From assembly GCF_013248995.1 (NCBI RefSeq), contig NZ_JABRPK010000001.1, positions 186,001 through 250,000 on the forward strand: a stretch of DNA of 64,000 bases, in the 5' to 3' direction. Below are positions 1 through 8,008 of this stretch, one piece after another. The position numbers and the translations under genes are program-made. The DNA is from Frigoribacterium sp. VKM Ac-2836. Lineage in GTDB: Bacteria; Actinomycetota; Actinomycetes; Actinomycetales; Microbacteriaceae. How positions within the stretch are numbered: the first letter of the stretch is position 1; each line of letters opens with the position of its first letter. The notes beneath the pieces are model-generated. The model made no database searches and was not told where the DNA came from. It worked only from the letters and a program-made list of their open reading frames with translations.

Positions 1-900
1 TCGACGCTGACCTTCGGCGCCGCGGGGGAGGAACAGGACTACACGGTCACCTTCACCCGGACGACGGCCGCACTGGACCAGTTCGCCACCGGCTACCTCA
101 CCTGGACCGACGGGACCCACGACGTGCGCAGCCCGCTCGCCGTGCGGCCCGTACAGCTGCAGGCACCGGCCGAGGTGGCCGGTGAGGGCGCCACGGGCGA
201 GGCGGCCTTCGACGTCACGGCCGGCGACGCTCTCGAGTTGCCGCTCGCCACCGAGGGCCTCGCCGCCGGACAGGTCACGACCGGTTCGGGCACGGCGGGC
301 GCCGACGCCGCCGAGACACCGGTCACGATCGCCGAGGGCACCACCCACGCGCGCTTCGCCCTCGACAGTGCCGACGACACGGCCGACCTCGACCTGCTGC
401 TCTACACGGCCGGGGCCGACGGCGCGCCGGACCAGCTCGCCGCCTCCTCGGCGACGGGTTCGGCGGACGAGCAGATCGACCTCGACGCCCCCGCTGCAGG
501 TGAGTACGTGCTGCTGGTCGACTTCTACAGCGGTGCCGGGCAGCTCGACTACACGCTGACCTCGTACCTGCTCGACCCGGCGGCGGCCGTCGGCGGCCTC
601 ACGGTCGACCCGGCCACCCTCACGGCCGGACTGGGCGAGACCACGACCCTGACGGCGTCCTGGACCGGCCTGCCCTACGAGCAGACCTTCCTCGGTCGGG
701 TCGTCTACGGCGACACCGGGCAGGTCACCTACCTGACGGTCGCCTCGGGTGCGGAGCCCGAGACGCCCACCCCCACCGAGCCGGACCCCGGTCCGGGACA
801 GCCCGGCCACCCCGGCGGCTGGAACCTCGGCGGCATCCTGCAGTGGATCTGGAACGCCCTCGGCGACTTGTTCCACAGCTGGTTCCCCTGGCGCGGGTAG
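1..900 (+). CDS. C-terminal part of a secreted S8-family (subtilisin-like) serine protease, 5' end outside window
   Basis: The reading frame is open from base 1 to a TAG at 898-900, so the start and the catalytic domain lie outside the window. The first roughly 45 residues look like the fibronectin-III-like domain that ends many large subtilases: YTVTFTRT, then YLTWTDG, then VRSPLAV. A pre-peptidase C-terminal (PPC) like beta domain follows, with ALDSADDTADLDLLLY and GEYVLLVDFYSG. A Pro-rich linker then leads into an unusual Trp-rich amphipathic tail (WNLGGILQWIWNALGDLF). The family assignment is inference from these accessory domains, because no catalytic residue is visible. The protein is presumably exported. 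A GC-rich hairpin follows the stop. Confidence 0.7.
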   Translation, partial: STLTFGAAGEEQDYTVTFTRTTAALDQFATGYLTWTDGTHDVRSPLAVRPVQLQAPAEVAGEGATGEAAFDVTAGDALELPLATEGLAAGQVTTGSGTAGADAAETPVTIAEGTTHARFALDSADDTADLDLLLYTAGADGAPDQLAASSATGSADEQIDLDAPAAGEYVLLVDFYSGAGQLDYTLTSYLLDPAAAVGGLTVDPATLTAGLGETTTLTASWTGLPYEQTFLGRVVYGDTGQVTYLTVASGAEPETPTPTEPDPGPGQPGHPGGWNLGGILQWIWNALGDLFHSWFPWRG

Positions 901-947
901 TGCGGGTAGCGCGGGGAGCGGGCACGGCCTGAGGGCCTGACCCACCT

Positions 948-983
948 GGCGGCGGCCACCTTCCCCGGAAGGCGGCCGCCGCC
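948..983 (+). terminator. hairpin terminator after the protease gene
   Basis: A perfect 10-bp stem, GGCGGCGGCC against GGCCGCCGCC, with a 16-base loop lies 48 bases past the stop codon. There is no T tract, as is usual in high-GC actinobacteria. Confidence 0.55.
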
Positions 984-1006
984 TCCTGCCGTCCCGCCCG
1001 TCCCGT

Positions 1007-1089
1007 CGGCAACTCCGGGTCGCTGCTGCGGGGCGCGCGCGGTGGTGGGGTGGCGCGGTCCGTGACGGGGCAGGGGCCAGGAGTTGCCG
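1007..1089. repeat. 83-base inverted-end repeat element, copy A
   Basis: It begins CGGCAACTCC and ends GGAGTTGCCG, perfect 10-bp inverted ends; outside them CCCGT and TCGGG nearly extend the symmetry. The left end continues GGGTCGCTGCTG, closely matching copy C (10081). The element is wholly intergenic. Copies of 82, 83 and 84 bases lie at 9010, 10081 and 12882. Confidence 0.6.
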
Positions 1090-1263
1090 TCGGGCCGGGT
1101 CGTCGCGTCGGCGCCGGTGTGCCCCGAAGCGGGTGGCCCGGGGGGACCGACGAGGTCGCCCGTTCCTCCTCCGGGTGATCTGTCCCCCGAATGGTGGACA
1201 CTGTCAGGACCCCGGCCCTATTTTGGGTGTCACCCGAGACGTGACGATCCCCGTTCACCCGAT

Positions 1264-1293
1264 CCCGGCGCCGTACCCGAATACGGCGCCGGG
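1264..1293 (+). promoter_or_regulatory. 5'-leader hairpin before the surface-protein gene
   Basis: A perfect 12-bp stem, CCCGGCGCCGTA against TACGGCGCCGGG, with a 6-base loop ends 47 bases before the ATG of the LAxTG protein. It could be an attenuator, an RNA stabiliser or an operator; the sequence alone does not decide. Confidence 0.4.
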
Positions 1294-1340
1294 CGAGCAG
1301 GTCGAGGCGCGCGTCCGACCTACCCGAAAAAGGCACCACC

Positions 1341-3035
1341 ATGCACTCGCACACCCTCGCGGGGTCTCCCCGTCGCGGGCGGAGGGCTCTGCGCCTGACC
1401 GCCGCGCTGCTCACCACTCTCGCGCTGGCCGGAACGGCCGTCCTGACGGGTGCCGCGGCCCCCGCCCGGGCCGCCGAGATCGACGGTGCCATCACGAACG
1501 TGACGGTCACCCCGACCACGCCGAAACAAGGCACCCAGCTCACCACGAGGATCGCGTGGCAGGTCCCGGACGAGACCACGGCCGGTGACACCTTCACGCT
1601 GTCCCTCAGCGAGCACCTGAAGAACCTGCCGACCGGCTTCGCACTGCGTGACCCCGCCACCGGCGCGGTCGTGGCCGACGCCACCGTCGTCGGGACCCGA
1701 CCCTCCGTGGTCACGTTCACGATGACCGACTACGCCGAGGACCACCTCAACGTCAGCGGAGAGGCCTTCGTCACGTCGGACTTCGAAGGGAGCACCACGC
1801 CCTCCGGCGTCCCCACGCCCTTCACGTCGACCACGAACGACGGCCGCGAATTCACGACCGTGGTCACCCCGACCGGGGTGCCGCGTGGCCAGGACCAGCC
1901 CACCAAGTACGGCACCTACGCCGCCGCCGACCAGGGACGCGCCACGGCGGCTCGCTTCCTCACCTGGCACGTGCTCACCCCGCTGGGCGCGTTCGAGTCG
2001 GCCACGACCACGGACGCCGTCCCCGCCGGGCAGGCCTGGACCTACGACTGCGACACCCTGGTCTTCGACTCGATCCGTCTCAAGGCCGACGGCAGCTCCG
2101 CCGCACCGGTCGCCGTGAAGCCCACGTCGTTCACCTGCTCGCCCGCCGGCTTCACCGTGACCTGGGGCCCCCAGGTCGTCAACGTCCAAGATCGCGTCAG
2201 CATCGCCGTGAGCCTCCCGGCACCCACCGGGACCGCGACACCCGCGCAGACCTTCACCAACCTGGCGACCGTCTCGACCGTCGTCGGCGGCGTCGCCACG
2301 ACCGGGTCGGTCAGCTCGTCCAAGACCCAGGCCTCCGCCGGCGGTGAGGGCCGCGGTGACGTTCCCGTCCCTGCCGTCACCATCACCAAGGGCGATGCCG
2401 CAGGCCACGCCGCCGACACCGCCGACACGGCCGTCGTCCTCGCGGACGGAACCGCCTCGCTGGCCTACCGCGTGACCAACACGGGTGCCGACCCGCTCGC
2501 CGACGTCACGGTCTCGGACGCGGTCCTCGCCAACGGCACGGTCACCGGGTTGAGCTGTGATTTCAGCACGCTGGGCGGACCCGCCACCGGTGTCAGCTGG
2601 GCCGGCCCCTTCGCGGTCGGAGCCTCGTTCGACTGCACCGCCGCTCTCACCGGCGTCGCGGCCGGTGACGCCGACCACCACGACGTCGGCACCGTGACGG
2701 CGCGCGGCATCGAGTCGGGTCAGGCCGTGACGGCCTCCGACGCCTGGTTCGCCCGCGTCGCTCCCGCAGCGGTCACGCCCGCGACACCGTCGTCCTCGCC
2801 GACGACTCCGGCCGCCGCCGTTCCCGCGGCGGGTCCCACGGCCCCGGCCGTGTCGACGCCCCGAGCCACCGCCGCCTCCACCGGTCTCGCCTTCACCGGA
2901 GCCGAGTTGGCCGGTCCGATGACGCTGGCCGCGCTGCTCACCCTGCTGGGTGCCGCGCTCGTCGTCGGCACCCGTCGCCGGGCGGCCCGCGCGGCCGTCA
3001 CCGGTGGCGCCGACGCCACGCACCGCGGCGAGTAG
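1341..3035 (+). CDS. LAxTG-anchored cell-surface protein with Ig-like/DUF11-like domains
   Basis: A 564-residue exported protein. The N-terminus has an Arg-rich region, a hydrophobic core (LLTTLALAGTAVLTG) and an AxA-type cleavage site (ARAAE near residue 45). Residues about 47-210 look like an adhesin-type Ig fold (SdrG/Als-like). Residues about 330-470 resemble a DUF11/DUF7507 beta domain (YRVTNTGADPLADVTVSD). A Pro/Thr/Ala-rich linker then leads to LAFTG at 516-520, a hydrophobic stretch and RRR, which is the LAxTG signal used by class E sortases. It is presumably joined to the cell wall, and its ligand is unknown. No sortase gene is in the window. The ATG at 1341 is preceded by a weak AAAAGG and fits the signal peptide. 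Confidence 0.8.
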   Translation: MHSHTLAGSPRRGRRALRLTAALLTTLALAGTAVLTGAAAPARAAEIDGAITNVTVTPTTPKQGTQLTTRIAWQVPDETTAGDTFTLSLSEHLKNLPTGFALRDPATGAVVADATVVGTRPSVVTFTMTDYAEDHLNVSGEAFVTSDFEGSTTPSGVPTPFTSTTNDGREFTTVVTPTGVPRGQDQPTKYGTYAAADQGRATAARFLTWHVLTPLGAFESATTTDAVPAGQAWTYDCDTLVFDSIRLKADGSSAAPVAVKPTSFTCSPAGFTVTWGPQVVNVQDRVSIAVSLPAPTGTATPAQTFTNLATVSTVVGGVATTGSVSSSKTQASAGGEGRGDVPVPAVTITKGDAAGHAADTADTAVVLADGTASLAYRVTNTGADPLADVTVSDAVLANGTVTGLSCDFSTLGGPATGVSWAGPFAVGASFDCTAALTGVAAGDADHHDVGTVTARGIESGQAVTASDAWFARVAPAAVTPATPSSSPTTPAAAVPAAGPTAPAVSTPRATAASTGLAFTGAELAGPMTLAALLTLLGAALVVGTRRRAARAAVTGGADATHRGE

Positions 3036-3046
3036 CCGTTCGACAC

Positions 3047-3092
3047 GGGGTGCCGGGTGCGGCGGACGTCCTGTCCGCCGCCCCGGCACCCC
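3047..3092 (+). terminator. hairpin terminator after the surface-protein gene
   Basis: A compound stem: GGGGTGCCGG pairs with CCGGCACCCC, and inside it GGCGGAC pairs with GTCCGCC. It starts 11 bases after the stop. Confidence 0.7.
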
Positions 3093-3132
3093 CCGTTCGT
3101 CCAACCTGCACATTCCTGAAACAGACGTGGAC

Positions 3133-3138
3133 TAGGTT
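3133..3138 (+). promoter_or_regulatory. -10 box (TAGGTT) of a probable leaderless transcript
   Basis: TAGGTT lies 8 bases before the GTG at 3147, and no Shine-Dalgarno sequence lies between them. The spacing fits actinobacterial leaderless promoters of TANNNT type, seen again at several genes in this window. Confidence 0.5.
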
Positions 3139-3146
3139 CGCTACTC

Positions 3147-3839
3147 GTGGAAGAACACAACGGACACACGATGCGCGTCGTCAGCTACAACCTGCGCGAG
3201 CACACGGCCAAGGGCGAGATCCGGGCGCTCGCCGAGGACAACGAAGCCGACGTGCTCTGCCTGCAAGAGGCCGACACGAAGGACATCCCCGACGAGTTCG
3301 GCGACTTCGCCCTCGCCGCCTCGACCCACAACAACCGTCTCGGGCTCGCGGCCTACTACCGCCGGTCACGATTCGAGCTGCTGGGCACCAACGTCTACGC
3401 GCTGAAGAAGTCCATGCACGACCGCGTGATGTCGCCGGCGCACGAGCGTCTGCTGGCCATGCACCTGGCCGACCGGCAGAGCGGACGCGACGTGCTGATC
3501 GGTTCGTTCCACGCCGCGCCCCTCACGGCCACGAACGGCCTGCGCAAGAAGCAGGTCGAGTCGGCCCATCGCCTGATGCGTGCACTGGCTCCGGGTGTGC
3601 CCATGTTGATGGTGGGCGACTTCAACTACCCGTGGTTCCACGGGGGGCTCCGTAAGCACATCGAACGAGACGGCTTCGTGCTCACCCGCAGCTCGACGCC
3701 GACCTACCTCGGCTACAAGTACGTCAAGGGCCACTTCGACTTCGCGACGAGCTACGACCTCAAGATCGAGGACGTCGTGACGCTCCCGGCCGGGGTCAGC
3801 GACCACCGGCCGATCCTGGTCCGCGCCCGGGGGCTCTGA
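3147..3839 (+). CDS. endonuclease/exonuclease/phosphatase-family hydrolase
   Basis: A 230-residue protein covering the whole EEP (DNase I-like) fold. The metal and catalytic motifs appear in order: SYNLRE at about 13, LQEAD with the metal-binding Glu41, GSFHAAP, GDFNYPW, and SDHRP with the catalytic His near the end. There is no signal peptide or membrane segment, so it is cytoplasmic. The family acts on phosphodiesters or phosphomonoesters of nucleic acids, sugars or lipids, and the substrate cannot be told. The GTG at 3147 is preferred because a TAGGTT box lies 8 bases upstream; an ATG at 3171 (MRVVSYN) is the alternative. Confidence 0.8.
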   Translation: MEEHNGHTMRVVSYNLREHTAKGEIRALAEDNEADVLCLQEADTKDIPDEFGDFALAASTHNNRLGLAAYYRRSRFELLGTNVYALKKSMHDRVMSPAHERLLAMHLADRQSGRDVLIGSFHAAPLTATNGLRKKQVESAHRLMRALAPGVPMLMVGDFNYPWFHGGLRKHIERDGFVLTRSSTPTYLGYKYVKGHFDFATSYDLKIEDVVTLPAGVSDHRPILVRARGL

Positions 3840-3865
3840 GCCCGCGAGGCCCCGGAACGTGCCGG

Positions 3866-3899
3866 ACGGGCCCGGTCACCGCTCGGTGGCCGGGCCCGT
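3866..3899 (+). terminator. hairpin terminator after the EEP gene
   Basis: A perfect 10-bp stem, ACGGGCCCGG against CCGGGCCCGT, with a 14-base loop. It lies between two convergent genes. Confidence 0.65.
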
Positions 3900-3920
3900 C
3901 GTCATGATGCCGGGAACCGC

Positions 3921-3959
3921 AGGAGGCGCGGTGCGGCCGACAGCCACACCGCGCCTCCT
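3921..3959. terminator. hairpin built from an inverted pair of the GGAGGCGCGG motif
   Basis: AGGAGGCGCGGTG (from 3921) pairs with CACCGCGCCTCCT (to 3959). Both 10-mer copies are exact, at 3922 and 3949. It lies between convergent genes, so it probably terminates the minus-strand OB-fold gene. The same arrangement with the same spacing recurs at 43615-43653. Confidence 0.6.
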
Positions 3960-3992
3960 GGAGGTCGTCGCGCCTTCGGGCGCTCGTCGGGG

Positions 3993-4271
3993 TCAGGCGG
4001 CGAGGGCGAGCTCGCGCGTCTCGACCGACGAGGCCTGCACGATGGTGCGGCTGGGCTCGTGGCGCCAGCTGCGACCGGGGATGACCCAGCCGGCGGCACC
4101 GTCGACGACGACGGAGGCGCCGACGCGCACGGCAGCGGTGACGTCGTCGCGCCAGGCGCGGACGGCGAACTCGGTGCCGCGGTCGTCGACGACGACGAAC
4201 TCGACGAGGCGGGCGGTGGTCAGGGTGGGCGCGGTCGTGACCGTGCCGGTGATGGTGATGATGTCGTTCAT
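3993..4271 (-). CDS. small OB-fold (single-stranded-DNA-binding-like) protein
   Basis: A 92-residue protein starting MNDIITITGTV, with two OB-fold strand signatures: ITGTVTTAPTL, and VVVDDRGTEFAVRAW followed by VRVGASVVVDG. This resembles the N-terminal half of SSB-like proteins, but it is much shorter than housekeeping SSB and lacks the acidic C-terminal tip that recruits partners. The ATG at 4271 is chosen because the fold starts there; an upstream in-frame extension to 4400 is Arg/His-rich and looks non-coding. The role is unknown, with nucleic-acid binding inferred from the fold only. Confidence 0.6.
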   Translation of the reverse strand: MNDIITITGTVTTAPTLTTARLVEFVVVDDRGTEFAVRAWRDDVTAAVRVGASVVVDGAAGWVIPGRSWRHEPSRTIVQASSVETRELALAA

Positions 4272-4603
4272 GATGCTCGATTTCGATGAGTGCTCTGTGC
4301 GGGGACAGAATTCGTGGGACGACCCGCCGGGTGGGCGGTCGTGGTCCGCCTGACGGCGGTGGTCGGGCCCGCGGTGACGGCGGCCGGAGAAGTAGGGCAA
4401 CGACGATCGGTGGTCGTCGTGCGCATCCGGCGAGGTCGTCTTGCGTGGCTTTTCGGGCGGTGAACCGGTGTGGACTCGGTCGTCACCGCACGGGGACTCT
4501 GTGAGTAGAGAGGCCCAAGCGACTTATGACTGTAACACGCCCGGGGTACGCGCACCAGTGCTTTCTTGGAAGACGCGACGGGGTCGGGTGGTTGGCTCTA
4601 CAC
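4272..4603. other. 332-base divergent intergenic region
   Basis: The region separates the minus-strand OB-fold gene from the plus-strand reductase gene and must hold both promoters. It contains a relatively AT-rich patch near 4520-4535 (ACTTATGACTGTAAC) and TTGGAA at about 4566, a possible -35 for the reductase gene. I see no gene and no convincing repeat in it. Confidence 0.4.
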
Positions 4604-5443
4604 ATGACCACGATCCCCACCATCACCCTGAACAACGGAATCCAGATCCCCCAGCTCGGGTTCGGCGTCTACCAGGTCGACCCGGCCGAGACCAAGGACG
4701 CCACCCTGACGGCCTTCGAGGTCGGGTACCGCCACATCGACACCGCCGAGATGTACGGCAACGAGGCGGGCGTCGGCGAGGCGATCGCCGAGAGCGGCAT
4801 CGACCGCAGCGACATCTTCGTCACCTCGAAGCTCAACAACGGCTTCCACAAGCGTGACGACGCGCTGAAGGCCTTCGACGGCACGCTCGACGCCCTCAAG
4901 CAGGACTACGTCGACCTCTTCCTCATCCACTGGCCGCTGCCCGGTATCGACGTCGACTACGTCGAGACCTGGAAGGCCCTGGAAGAGATCTACGCCAGCG
5001 GTCGTGCGAAGTCGATCGGCGTCTCGAACTTCCAGCAGCCGCACCTCGAGCGCATCCTCGACGAGGGCTCGGTCGTGCCGGTCGTCAACCAGATCGAGGT
5101 GCACCCGTACCTGACGCAGGACGCACTGCGCGAGTTCGGCGTCTCGAAGGGCATCCACACCGAGGCCTGGTCGCCCATCGCCCAGGGCGGCGTGCTGAAG
5201 GACGAGACCATCACCGAGATCGCCGAGCGCGTCGGCAAGTCGACCGCCCAGGTGACGCTGCGCTGGCACATCCAGCGCGGTGACATCGTCTTCCCGAAGT
5301 CGGTCACCCGCTCGCGCGTCGAAGAGAACTTCGACCTGTTCGACTTCGAGCTGACCGAGGCCGACGTGGCCGCGATCACCGCCCTGAACAAGGACGAGCG
5401 CACCGGCCCGAACCCCGACGAGTTCAACTACATCCCCAGCTGA
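4604..5443 (+). CDS. aldo/keto reductase (AKR5-like)
   Basis: A 279-residue NADPH-dependent oxidoreductase that is complete for the short bacterial AKR family (2,5-diketo-gluconate reductase-like). The catalytic tetrad is visible: Asp46 and Tyr51 in DTAEMYGNE, Lys76 in TSKLNN, and His109 in IHWPLPG. The coenzyme-binding loop is present as FPKSVTRSRVEENF. It is cytoplasmic and probably reduces small aldehydes or ketones; the physiological substrate is not predictable. The ATG at 4604 matches the family start (MTTIPTITLNNG). A strong hairpin follows the gene. Confidence 0.9.
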   Translation: MTTIPTITLNNGIQIPQLGFGVYQVDPAETKDATLTAFEVGYRHIDTAEMYGNEAGVGEAIAESGIDRSDIFVTSKLNNGFHKRDDALKAFDGTLDALKQDYVDLFLIHWPLPGIDVDYVETWKALEEIYASGRAKSIGVSNFQQPHLERILDEGSVVPVVNQIEVHPYLTQDALREFGVSKGIHTEAWSPIAQGGVLKDETITEIAERVGKSTAQVTLRWHIQRGDIVFPKSVTRSRVEENFDLFDFELTEADVAAITALNKDERTGPNPDEFNYIPS

Positions 5444-5489
5444 TCTCCTGATCGGCAGGGTGTCGCGCCGCGGTGCGACATCGAGGCGC

Positions 5490-5534
5490 CGAGGCCGGGC
5501 CCGCACGTCGCCACGACGCGCGGGCCCGGCCTCG
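5490..5534 (+). terminator. strong hairpin terminator after the AKR gene
   Basis: A perfect 15-bp stem, CGAGGCCGGGCCCGC against its complement, with a 15-base loop, 47 bases after the stop. Confidence 0.75.
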
Positions 5535-5617
5535 GCACGTCGGGGCCACCGACGAGCGCCTAGTACGATCGACGTCTCCCCAGACCACAGCCGACCAGAC
5601 CCGGAGGGCGTGACACG

Positions 5618-6382
5618 GTGCGACGGTTCGTCGGCGTCCTACGCCTGCTCGCGGCCGCCGTCGGCGTCGTCGCGCTGGTCGCCGACTTCGTGTACGTGCT
5701 CGGGTTCAGCACCTTCAGCTCGATCAACTACTTCAGCTACTTCACGCAGCAGAGCAACATGGCCAACGTCGTGGTGCTCGCGGTGGCGGGGGTGCTGGTA
5801 CTGCGTGGTCGGGCGGAACCCGGGTGGTTCGCGGGGGTCCACGCCCTGGTCAGCACGTACGTCATCGTGTCGGGCATCGTGTTCGGCATCATCGTCGCCG
5901 AGTCGGCCGGCCACAACTACCGCATCGAGGTGCCCTGGTCGAGCCAGCTGCTGCACTTCGTGATCCCGACCTTCGTGCTCGTCGACTGGGTGTTCGGGCC
6001 CGATCGACCCCGGGTGCGCTGGCGCGTGGTGTCGATCGTGCTGGTCTTCCCGCTCGTCTGGGGCGTGTTCACGATCGTCCGCGGTGCCGACGTCGGCTGG
6101 TACCCGTACTTCTTCCTCGACCCGGCGCAGGTGACCTGGCCGGGCGAGTTCCTGCTGTACAACGGCATCGCGCTCGGCACGATCGTCGGCGTGCTCGTCG
6201 CACTCGTCGCGCTCAGCCACGTGCGGCCGCACGCGCGGGCCCGGCCGGGTGGGGGGCCGGCGTCACCGACGCGTGCCGCGCCTCCTTCGGTCGGAGGACC
6301 AGGAGGCGCGGGTCACGACGTCGGGTCGGGCGTCGGCCCGTCGGTGGGCGCGGGGGACCCTGCGGCCACGAGGTCGAGGTAG
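5618..6382 (+). CDS. Pr6Pr-family multi-pass membrane protein
   Basis: A 254-residue protein with about six predicted transmembrane segments and the family's conserved aromatic loops: NYFSYFTQQSNMANVVVL after segment 1, PWSSQLLHFVIPTFVLVDWVF, and WYPYFFLDP. This matches the Pr6Pr (FAR-17a/AIG1-like) family of unknown function. The GTG at 5618 has GGAGGG upstream at about 12 bases. The last roughly 45 residues are a Gly/Pro/Ser-rich tail that runs over a motif hairpin and overlaps the 3' end of the convergent amine-oxidase gene by 70 bases, so the true C-terminus is less certain than the membrane core. Confidence 0.75.
   Translation: MRRFVGVLRLLAAAVGVVALVADFVYVLGFSTFSSINYFSYFTQQSNMANVVVLAVAGVLVLRGRAEPGWFAGVHALVSTYVIVSGIVFGIIVAESAGHNYRIEVPWSSQLLHFVIPTFVLVDWVFGPDRPRVRWRVVSIVLVFPLVWGVFTIVRGADVGWYPYFFLDPAQVTWPGEFLLYNGIALGTIVGVLVALVALSHVRPHARARPGGGPASPTRAAPPSVGGPGGAGHDVGSGVGPSVGAGDPAATRSR
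6276..6311. terminator. bidirectional hairpin from an inverted GGAGGCGCGG pair
   Basis: CCGCGCCTCC at 6276-6285 pairs with GGAGGCGCGG at 6302-6311, and the adjoining T/A gives an 11-bp stem. It lies where two convergent genes meet and can serve both strands. Confidence 0.6.
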
Positions 6383-7830
6383 GGCGCCAGGCTGCGCATC
6401 GCCGCCGCCACCGCCGCGTCGTCGTCGAGGGCGCCGACCTCGGTCGCCGCGTCGCCACCGGTCAGGGCGACCAGCACGGGGGCTCCGGTGGCCGGCATCA
6501 GGTTCACGAAGAGTCGGTAGGGCGCGTCCTCGTCGAGCACGGCCCAGACCGTGGCCTGGGTGGACCAGAAGGCTTCGTCGAAGCGCAGCCAGAGCACCTC
6601 GCGGTCGCCGACGCCGAGCGCCTCGATGGCGTCGGCATGGGTGGACGGCAGCTCGGGCGAGAACTCGGGGACCCCGGTCTTCAGCACCCCGAGGGGGATC
6701 GTCGACACGGCACGGTCGACCGAGAGCGACTCGCCCGTGGCGAGCCGGAGCCCGACACCCCGGTCGCCGTACTGCACGCGGACGACGTTGCTGTCGCGCA
6801 GGACGTCGAGGCCGTCGAGCAGGCCCGAGACGAAGCCCGACAGACCACCGGTCACCAGGGTGGCACCGGTCGGCAGCAGGTCGAGCGCCGGATCGTCGCC
6901 GAGCGTCGCGACGGCCAGGTCGTCGGCCCCCGCTCCCCAGCGGGCCGGCAGCAGGTCGTCGAGCACGAGGGCGAGACGGTCGGCGTCCGAGACTCCGTCG
7001 GAGCCGGGCAGGGTCGAGACCTGGTCGGCCCCGGACCCGGCGAGGGCGTCGGCGACGCTCGTGCCGGTGTCTGCGTCACTCGTCGTGGCCCGAGCCGCAG
7101 CCCAGGAGGCGGCCTGGTCGAGACGGCCGGCGGCGTCGCCGAGCGAGTCGACCGTCCCGTCGGACGTCCGGACCTCGACGGTGTCGTCGAGCGGTCGCGT
7201 GCGGACCCGGGCGAGGGCGAGGGCAGCCTCGAGGGCCACCGCGTCGGGCCCGCCGAGCAGACCCACGCCGAGCTCGACCGGGTAGGGCCAGTCGTCGTCG
7301 TGCACGCTGTGCACCCGGCCGCCGACCCGGCCACGGGCCTCGACGACGACGACGTCGTAGCCACGGTCGGCCAAGGAGCGCGCCGCGGTGGCGCCCGCGA
7401 TGCCCGCGCCGATCACGGCGATGCGTTCGTCCGCCCCGGCGACCTCGGCGACCTGCGCCGCGACGTCGAAGCCCGATTGGCGGGCTCCGTAGACGGTGCC
7501 GCCCAAAGCCCCGGCGACGGCCTCGCCGGCGAAGAAAAGGCGGTCGTCAAGGGGGGTGCCGAGCAGTCTGCGGTCGGCGTCGGACGTGCCGGGCGTGAGG
7601 TGGCTCGTCGCCCCGAGCGCGTAGGGGTCGTCGGTCCACGAGCTACGGCGGAAGGCCGCCGGGACGACGGTGGCCCCAGGGGTCGGAGTCGGAGTCGGAG
7701 ACGGCGTGCCGGTGGCCGCCGGGGTCGGGCTGCCGGTGGGCGCGGGCGCCCCCGTCGTGCACGCGGACAGCACGAGGATCGCGGCCCCCGAGACCGAACC
7801 CGTCAAGAACGCTCGCCGACTCATGCCCAT
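6313..7830 (-). CDS. FAD-dependent amine-oxidase-like lipoprotein with apparently circularly permuted domain order
   Basis: A 505-residue exported flavoprotein. The N-terminus has a twin-arginine-like SRRAFLTG and a lipobox LSAC (Cys24), so it is probably an FAD-loaded protein exported by Tat and lipid-anchored outside the membrane. A Thr/Pro-rich linker (31-58) follows. Canonical flavin amine oxidases start with the Rossmann motif and end with W..DPY..G then RLFFAGEA..GTVHGA..SG. Here the 'C-terminal' block comes first (WTDDPY at 65-70, RLFFAGEA at 97-104, GTVYGARQSG at 111-120). It is followed directly by the Rossmann motif IAVIGAGIAGATAARSL at 137-153 and ARGRVGGR, and the protein ends after the substrate-domain strand PVLVALTGG. 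Both halves of the FAD site are present, so it is plausibly active on an unknown amine. The second ATG (7824) is an equally good start. Confidence 0.8.
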   Translation of the reverse strand: MGMSRRAFLTGSVSGAAILVLSACTTGAPAPTGSPTPAATGTPSPTPTPTPGATVVPAAFRRSSWTDDPYALGATSHLTPGTSDADRRLLGTPLDDRLFFAGEAVAGALGGTVYGARQSGFDVAAQVAEVAGADERIAVIGAGIAGATAARSLADRGYDVVVVEARGRVGGRVHSVHDDDWPYPVELGVGLLGGPDAVALEAALALARVRTRPLDDTVEVRTSDGTVDSLGDAAGRLDQAASWAAARATTSDADTGTSVADALAGSGADQVSTLPGSDGVSDADRLALVLDDLLPARWGAGADDLAVATLGDDPALDLLPTGATLVTGGLSGFVSGLLDGLDVLRDSNVVRVQYGDRGVGLRLATGESLSVDRAVSTIPLGVLKTGVPEFSPELPSTHADAIEALGVGDREVLWLRFDEAFWSTQATVWAVLDEDAPYRLFVNLMPATGAPVLVALTGGDAATEVGALDDDAAVAAAMRSLAPYLDLVAAGSPAPTDGPTPDPTS

Positions 7831-8008
7831 GGTCCGCCCATTGTCGCAGCCGCCGCGCGCGACCGCGCGCCGGACCGGTCCCCGTGGCCGCCGTCTCGAG
7901 GGGGAGGCGGTCCCGGGGGCTGCGCCGCGCCTCCCGGGGTGTCCGGGTTGCCGGTGCCGCGCCTCCGGATGGCGGCCTCAGATCTCGGGGGCCCCGAGTG
8001 TCGACGGC

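Noticed and set aside
1320-3113. A 597-codon minus-strand frame opposite the first surface protein
   Set aside because: It is Gly/Arg/Asp-rich antisense sequence without domains; the plus strand has signal peptide and sorting signal.
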